10,576 nucleotides of DNA from CAYLNM01 sp964385045 (lineage in GTDB: Bacteria; Planctomycetota; Phycisphaerae; Phycisphaerales; SM1A02), in assembly GCA_964385045.1 (NCBI GenBank), contig CAYLNM010000150.1, positions 1 to 10,576 of the forward strand, read 5' to 3'. A model generated the notes under the pieces. That model did not search any database. It was not told where the DNA came from and saw only the letters and a list, made by a program, of their open reading frames with translations. Positions 6,158 to 10,576 of this stretch are shown here, piece after piece. The position numbers and the translations under genes are program-made. Each line of letters begins with the position of its first letter. Position 1 is the first letter of the stretch.

Positions 6158-7498
6158 TCAGTCCACGTACCGCCGCACGATCAGCGCGTCGTTCTGCCCG
6201 CCGAAGCCGAAGGAGTTGCTCAGGCAGGTCTCGACGCTCGCCGGCCGCGCCTCGTTCGGGACGTAGTCGAGGTCGAGGTTCGGGTCCGGCTCGTGCAGGT
6301 TGATGGTCGGCGGCAGGACCTGGTGCCGGATCGCCTGCACGCACGCGATGAGCTCGACCGCGCCCGCGGCCGCGATCAGGTGGCCCATCATGCTCTTGAT
6401 CGACGACATGGGGATGCGGGGGGCGAGCTCGCCGAAGACGCTCTTGACCGCGAGCGTCTCGACCTTGTCGTTCTCCGACGTGCCGGTGCCGTGGGCCGAG
6501 ATGTAGTCGACGAGCGGCCGGCCGTCGTCGCGGGTGCCGGCGGGGTCGATCCCGGCTTCGCGGAGGGCGCCGCGAATGGCCTGGGCCGGCCCGCGACCCT
6601 CGGGGTGCATGTCGGTGATGCGGTAGGCGTCGGCGGTGGAGCCGTAGCCCGCGATCTCGGCCAGCGGCGTCGCGCCGCGGGCGAGGGCGTGGTCGAGGGC
6701 CTCGATCACGACGATGCCGGCCCCCTCGCCCATCACGAATCCGTCGCGGCTGCGGCTGAAGGGTCGCGAGGCGGCCTGTGGATCGTCGTTGCGGTTGCTC
6801 AGGGCGGTGAGCCGGTTGAAGCCGGTCACGCCGAGGACGTGCAGCATCGTGTGGGCGCCGCCGGTGATCATCACGTCGGCGTCGCCGCGGCGGATGAGGT
6901 CGCTCGCCTCGCCCACCGCCTGGGTGGACGCGGCGCAGGCGGTCAGGCAGTTGAAGACCGGTCCCCGCACCCCGAACTCGCGCGCGATGTGCGAGGCGGG
7001 CATGTTCGGCTCCTGTTCCAGCTCGCCCCACGCATTCAGGATGCCCTCGGCGGCCTTCGCCCACGTCGCCGCGTCCACCGACCGCGACGCCGGGTCCCAG
7101 CCCGCGAGGTTGGTGCGCGAGTAGGTGTCGAAGTCGAGCACGCCCTCGCCCGCCCCGAGGTAGATCCCGAGCTTGCGGCGGTCGAGGCCGGCGTGGTCGT
7201 CGAGCCCGGACTGCCGCCACGCCTGGGCCGCGGCCCCGAGGGCATAGCGGCTGTGGGTGCCGGCGTGCTCGTGCGGCGACGCGTCGTCGAGGAACGCGGT
7301 GAAGTCGTAGTCGCGGATCTGGGCCGCGAACGTGGTCGGGAAGGTCGACGCATCGAATCGGTCGATCCGGGAGACGCCGGACTCGCCGGCGACGAGCCGC
7401 GACCACACGCCCTCGACGTCGTGGCCGAGCGGCGTCACCCAGCCCATGCCGGTCACGACGATCCGGCGGTCGCGCGTGCCGCGCTCGGTCCCGCTCAT
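6158..7498 (-). CDS. Beta-ketoacyl-ACP synthase (FabF/KAS II-like), catalytically complete
   Basis: A 446-residue condensing enzyme that would join an acyl chain to malonyl-ACP. The full active site is visible: Cys188 in TACAAS, His336 in AHGTGT, Lys368 and His373 in SSIKSMMGHLIAAAGA, and the C-terminal NSFGFGGQN (428-436). It is longer than E. coli FabF (about 413) mainly because the segment before the nucleophile (about 118-170, with EPNMPASH) is extended. The start overlaps the stop of the upstream synthase as ATGA, and GGAGG (7505-7509) lies 6 nt before it, so translation is strongly coupled. An upstream in-frame start exists but lies inside the neighbour. It is probably the catalytic half of a heterodimer with the upstream protein. 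Whether it serves housekeeping or specialised lipid/polyketide synthesis cannot be told, since no ACP, KR or dehydratase is in view. Confidence 0.93.
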   Translation of the reverse strand: MSGTERGTRDRRIVVTGMGWVTPLGHDVEGVWSRLVAGESGVSRIDRFDASTFPTTFAAQIRDYDFTAFLDDASPHEHAGTHSRYALGAAAQAWRQSGLDDHAGLDRRKLGIYLGAGEGVLDFDTYSRTNLAGWDPASRSVDAATWAKAAEGILNAWGELEQEPNMPASHIAREFGVRGPVFNCLTACAASTQAVGEASDLIRRGDADVMITGGAHTMLHVLGVTGFNRLTALSNRNDDPQAASRPFSRSRDGFVMGEGAGIVVIEALDHALARGATPLAEIAGYGSTADAYRITDMHPEGRGPAQAIRGALREAGIDPAGTRDDGRPLVDYISAHGTGTSENDKVETLAVKSVFGELAPRIPMSSIKSMMGHLIAAAGAVELIACVQAIRHQVLPPTINLHEPDPNLDLDYVPNEARPASVETCLSNSFGFGGQNDALIVRRYVD

Positions 7499-8844
7499 GC
7501 CCCACCTCCGGCGGACGCGGACTCGGCTCGCTGCAGGACGGCGGCCGCGTTCTGGCCGCCCTGGCTGGTGGTCAGCACGATGACGGTCTCGAGGTCGGCC
7601 GGCCGCGACGGCGCAGCCGCGGCGTCGAGCCCCTCGAGGCCTCGGGCGTGCAGCCGCGCGGGGAGGTGCTGCTCGCGCACCATCTTGGCCGCGACCGCGA
7701 GGGCGACCGCTCCGGTCCCGGCGGCGCACGAGCCCACGAACGGGATCGTCGGCACCAGCGGAATCGACGCGGCGCCGCCGCCGAAGACGCGCCGGATCGC
7801 CGCGGCCTCCGCCTGGTCCATGGACGCCACGCCGCTGCCGAGCGGCACGATCGCGTCGACGTCACCGGGCCCGAGACCGGAGCGTTCGAGGGCCAGTTCC
7901 ATCGCGTCGTCGATCGAGCGGTCGTCCTCCGGCACGCCGAGCCCGCGGGCGTCGGTCCAGTGGCCCTGCGTCGCGCTGACCGCCCGCACGCGGGCGTAGG
8001 GCGTCACCCCGCGGGCGGCGGCCGCGCCGGCCCGCTCGAGGACGAGGATCCCCCCGCCCTCGCCGAGGAGCGTGCCGTCGGCATCGGGGTCGAAGGGGCG
8101 CACGACGGCGCCGCCCTCCCCGGAGCCGTCCGTCTCCCGCAGGCGGCCCGACATCTGCTGCCGCTCGAACGCCATCGGGTTGAGCTTGCTCTCGGCGCCG
8201 CCGGTGAGGCAGGCATCGGCTGCGTCACGCTCGATCACCCGTAACGACTCGGCCAGCGACAGGTGGCTCGAGGCCTCGGTGCAGGTGATCGTGTTCGAGG
8301 GCCCGCGGCAGTCGTGCACGATCGTGACGTGGCACGCGAGCATGTTGGGCAGGTACTTGAGCAGCCAGAGCGGCGTGAGGTTGTTCATGCCCTCGCGGCC
8401 CCAGTGGGCGAGGTCGACGCGCTCGCCGTCGTCGGCCCGGCTGGCGTTGAGGGCCAGGGTGAGCTCGTCGAGGTCGGCCGCGATCAGGCCGGCCCCGATG
8501 TGGCAGCCGAGGCGGTCGGCGGCGAAGGTCGGCTCGGCCTCCGGATCGGTGGCCTTGGTGGTCAGGCCGGCGTCCGCGACCGCGGCCGCGGCCGCGGCGA
8601 CCGCGAGCTCGATGTCCCGGCACATGACCTTGGTGCTCTTGCGGTAGGACTTCGGCACCCACGCGCGGATCGAGAAGTCCTCCGGCACCTCGGCCGCGGC
8701 CTGGGAGCGGAAGCCCGAGGGATCGAACGCCCGGATCCGGCCGATGGCCGAGCGGCCCTCGAGCATCGCCGTCCAGAGCGGCTCGATGCCGACGCCGAAG
8801 CCCGTGACCGGACCGAGGCCGGTGATGACCACGTCAGTCTGCAT
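7495..8844 (-). CDS. Degenerate beta-ketoacyl synthase-like protein, probable chain-length-factor-type partner
   Basis: A 449-residue thiolase-fold protein of the ketoacyl synthase family. The N-terminus (VVITGLGPVTGFG), the nucleophile region (ITCTEASSH, Cys188), GGAESKLNP, the GEGGGILVLERA segment and the C-terminal TTSQGGQNAA are all in place. Both catalytic histidines appear lost: the HGTGT motif reads PLGSGV (about 334-339) and the KxxxGH motif reads IPFVGSCAAGTGA (367-379), so Lys and His are replaced by Pro and Ser. It should be unable to decarboxylate malonyl-ACP normally. Classical chain-length factors instead lose the Cys, usually to Gln, so this one is unusual. It has the same PNMxAxH extension before Cys188 as the downstream synthase, suggesting the pair arose by duplication. 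The ATG at 8844 lacks a strong Shine-Dalgarno. The last four bases overlap the next start. Confidence 0.88.
   Translation of the reverse strand: MQTDVVITGLGPVTGFGVGIEPLWTAMLEGRSAIGRIRAFDPSGFRSQAAAEVPEDFSIRAWVPKSYRKSTKVMCRDIELAVAAAAAAVADAGLTTKATDPEAEPTFAADRLGCHIGAGLIAADLDELTLALNASRADDGERVDLAHWGREGMNNLTPLWLLKYLPNMLACHVTIVHDCRGPSNTITCTEASSHLSLAESLRVIERDAADACLTGGAESKLNPMAFERQQMSGRLRETDGSGEGGAVVRPFDPDADGTLLGEGGGILVLERAGAAAARGVTPYARVRAVSATQGHWTDARGLGVPEDDRSIDDAMELALERSGLGPGDVDAIVPLGSGVASMDQAEAAAIRRVFGGGAASIPLVPTIPFVGSCAAGTGAVALAVAAKMVREQHLPARLHARGLEGLDAAAAPSRPADLETVIVLTTSQGGQNAAAVLQRAESASAGGGA
7505..7509 (-). promoter_or_regulatory. Ribosome binding site of the downstream ketoacyl synthase
   Basis: GGAGG, within GGAGGTGGGGC, lies 6 nt before the ATG at 7498, inside the 3' end of the upstream synthase gene. 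Together with the ATGA overlap it fixes the start and indicates coupled translation. Confidence 0.85.
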
Positions 8845-8855
8845 TCGCGGAGTCT

Positions 8856-8911
8856 ACCGCTCGCCCGTGGTCCGCGCGGCGATTCCCACCCATGCGCCAC
8901 GGGCGAGCGGT
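8856..8911. promoter_or_regulatory. 15-bp perfect inverted repeat in the leader of the ketoacyl synthase operon
   Basis: ACCGCTCGCCCGTGG (8856-8870) is the exact reverse complement of 8897-8911, with a 26-nt spacer. The near arm ends 11 nt before the ATG at 8844. In RNA from the minus strand it would form a stem-loop just above the start, where no good Shine-Dalgarno is otherwise seen. It could be a leader regulatory hairpin, a terminator of the upstream DAHP synthase transcript, or an operator for a dimeric regulator. Only the inverted repeat itself is directly seen. Confidence 0.7.
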
Positions 8912-8980
8912 CTCGCCGCGGCCGAACGGAAGACGACGGCCATCCGACGACGGAGACGCCGACGACGGGCACCGTCCACG

Positions 8981-9028
8981 CTCGCGGACTCGCGGACTCG
9001 TGGACTCGCGGACTCGCGGACTCGCGGA
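8981..9028. repeat. Six-copy 8-bp tandem repeat (CTCGCGGA)
   Basis: Six contiguous 8-mers: five exact CTCGCGGA copies and a third copy reading CTCGTGGA (8997-9004). The period is not a multiple of three and no supported gene covers it. It lies between the end of the DAHP synthase gene and the start of the ketoacyl synthase operon. It is probably a variable-number repeat; a clustered protein-binding role is possible. Confidence 0.95.
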
Positions 9029-9056
9029 CCGGCGGCACGCCGGGCGGCCGGAGGAT

Positions 9057-9098
9057 GCTGCCGTCGTGCGTCTCCGCCGGATCGCGCCGAACGGCAGC
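9057..9098 (-). terminator. Weak inverted repeat downstream of the DAHP synthase gene
   Basis: GCTGCCGT (9057-9064) and ACGGCAGC (9091-9098) are an 8-bp inverted repeat with a 26-nt spacer, starting 7 nt past the DAHP synthase stop. There is no U-tract and the loop is large, so a terminator role is only a possibility. Confidence 0.25.
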
Positions 9099-9104
9099 CG
9101 CCAG

Positions 9105-10523
<1,419 letters not shown>

Positions 10524-10576
10524 GGGCGAGGCCGAGGTCCGGGGGGCGTCGGGGGAGCGGCGGGAGGGGGAGGGCA
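10524..10576. other. Window edge upstream of the DAHP synthase
   Basis: On the minus strand this reads in frame with the DAHP synthase without a stop, as Pro/Ser/Arg-rich sequence with no ATG, GTG or TTG start. It is either leader DNA or an N-terminal extension. Confidence 0.5.

Noticed and set aside
7499..7729. An upstream start for the complete ketoacyl synthase at 7729
   Set aside because: The extra 77 codons lie inside the other synthase gene in a different frame. The ATGA overlap with GGAGG upstream marks 7498 as the start.
8570..8605. Alternating CCGCGG/GGCCGC repeat within the degenerate synthase gene
   Set aside because: It is explained by a run of Ala codons (GCC/GCG) in an alpha-helix at about residues 81-89 of that protein.

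Overview
The window is very GC-rich DNA from a bacterial chromosome, with almost every third codon position G or C. It carries eight recognisable protein-coding genes and no RNA genes, insertion sequences or CRISPR arrays that I can see. The gene set suggests an aerobic, Gram-negative-type high-GC bacterium: an A-type Fe-S carrier, a Na+/solute symporter, a GAF plus PP2C-type phosphatase, a lipoprotein, a divergent pair of ketoacyl synthases and a class II DAHP synthase. The NPN...CGCGSSF carrier type and the tandem ketoacyl synthases fit a planctomycete, possibly Phycisphaerae-like, but that placement is an inference from gene style and base composition, not proof.

Layout from left to right. 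Positions 1-397 hold no gene I can support. An IscA/HesB-type carrier (398-844, +) faces a GT-A-like glycosyltransferase with a long Pro/Ala-rich tail (989-1936, -), and a perfect 15-bp stem-loop lies between them. A 468-bp divergent gap with short direct repeats leads to a PutP-like sodium:solute symporter (2405-3913, +). This converges on a GAF/PP2C (RsbU/SpoIIE-type) phosphatase (3964-5268, -). The phosphatase is divergent from a predicted lipoprotein of unknown function (5440-6129, +). On the minus strand, a degenerate ketoacyl synthase (7495-8844) is followed by a complete one (6158-7498); the two overlap by 4 bases (ATGA), so they are almost certainly co-translated. Upstream of them, also on minus, a class II DAHP synthase (9105-10523) begins the shikimate pathway. 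The 260-bp gap between it and the synthase pair carries a six-copy 8-bp tandem repeat and a 15-bp inverted repeat.

Functionally the window looks mostly like a run of single-gene units with alternating orientation. The one clear multi-gene unit is the ketoacyl synthase pair. The first protein keeps the nucleophilic Cys but has lost both catalytic His residues. The second has the full Cys-His-His set. This resembles the catalytic/chain-length-factor heterodimers of type II polyketide, aryl polyene and related fatty-acyl systems, although here the degenerate subunit keeps its Cys and is encoded first. It is the most interesting object in the window. No acyl carrier protein, dehydratase or ketoreductase is present to reveal the product.
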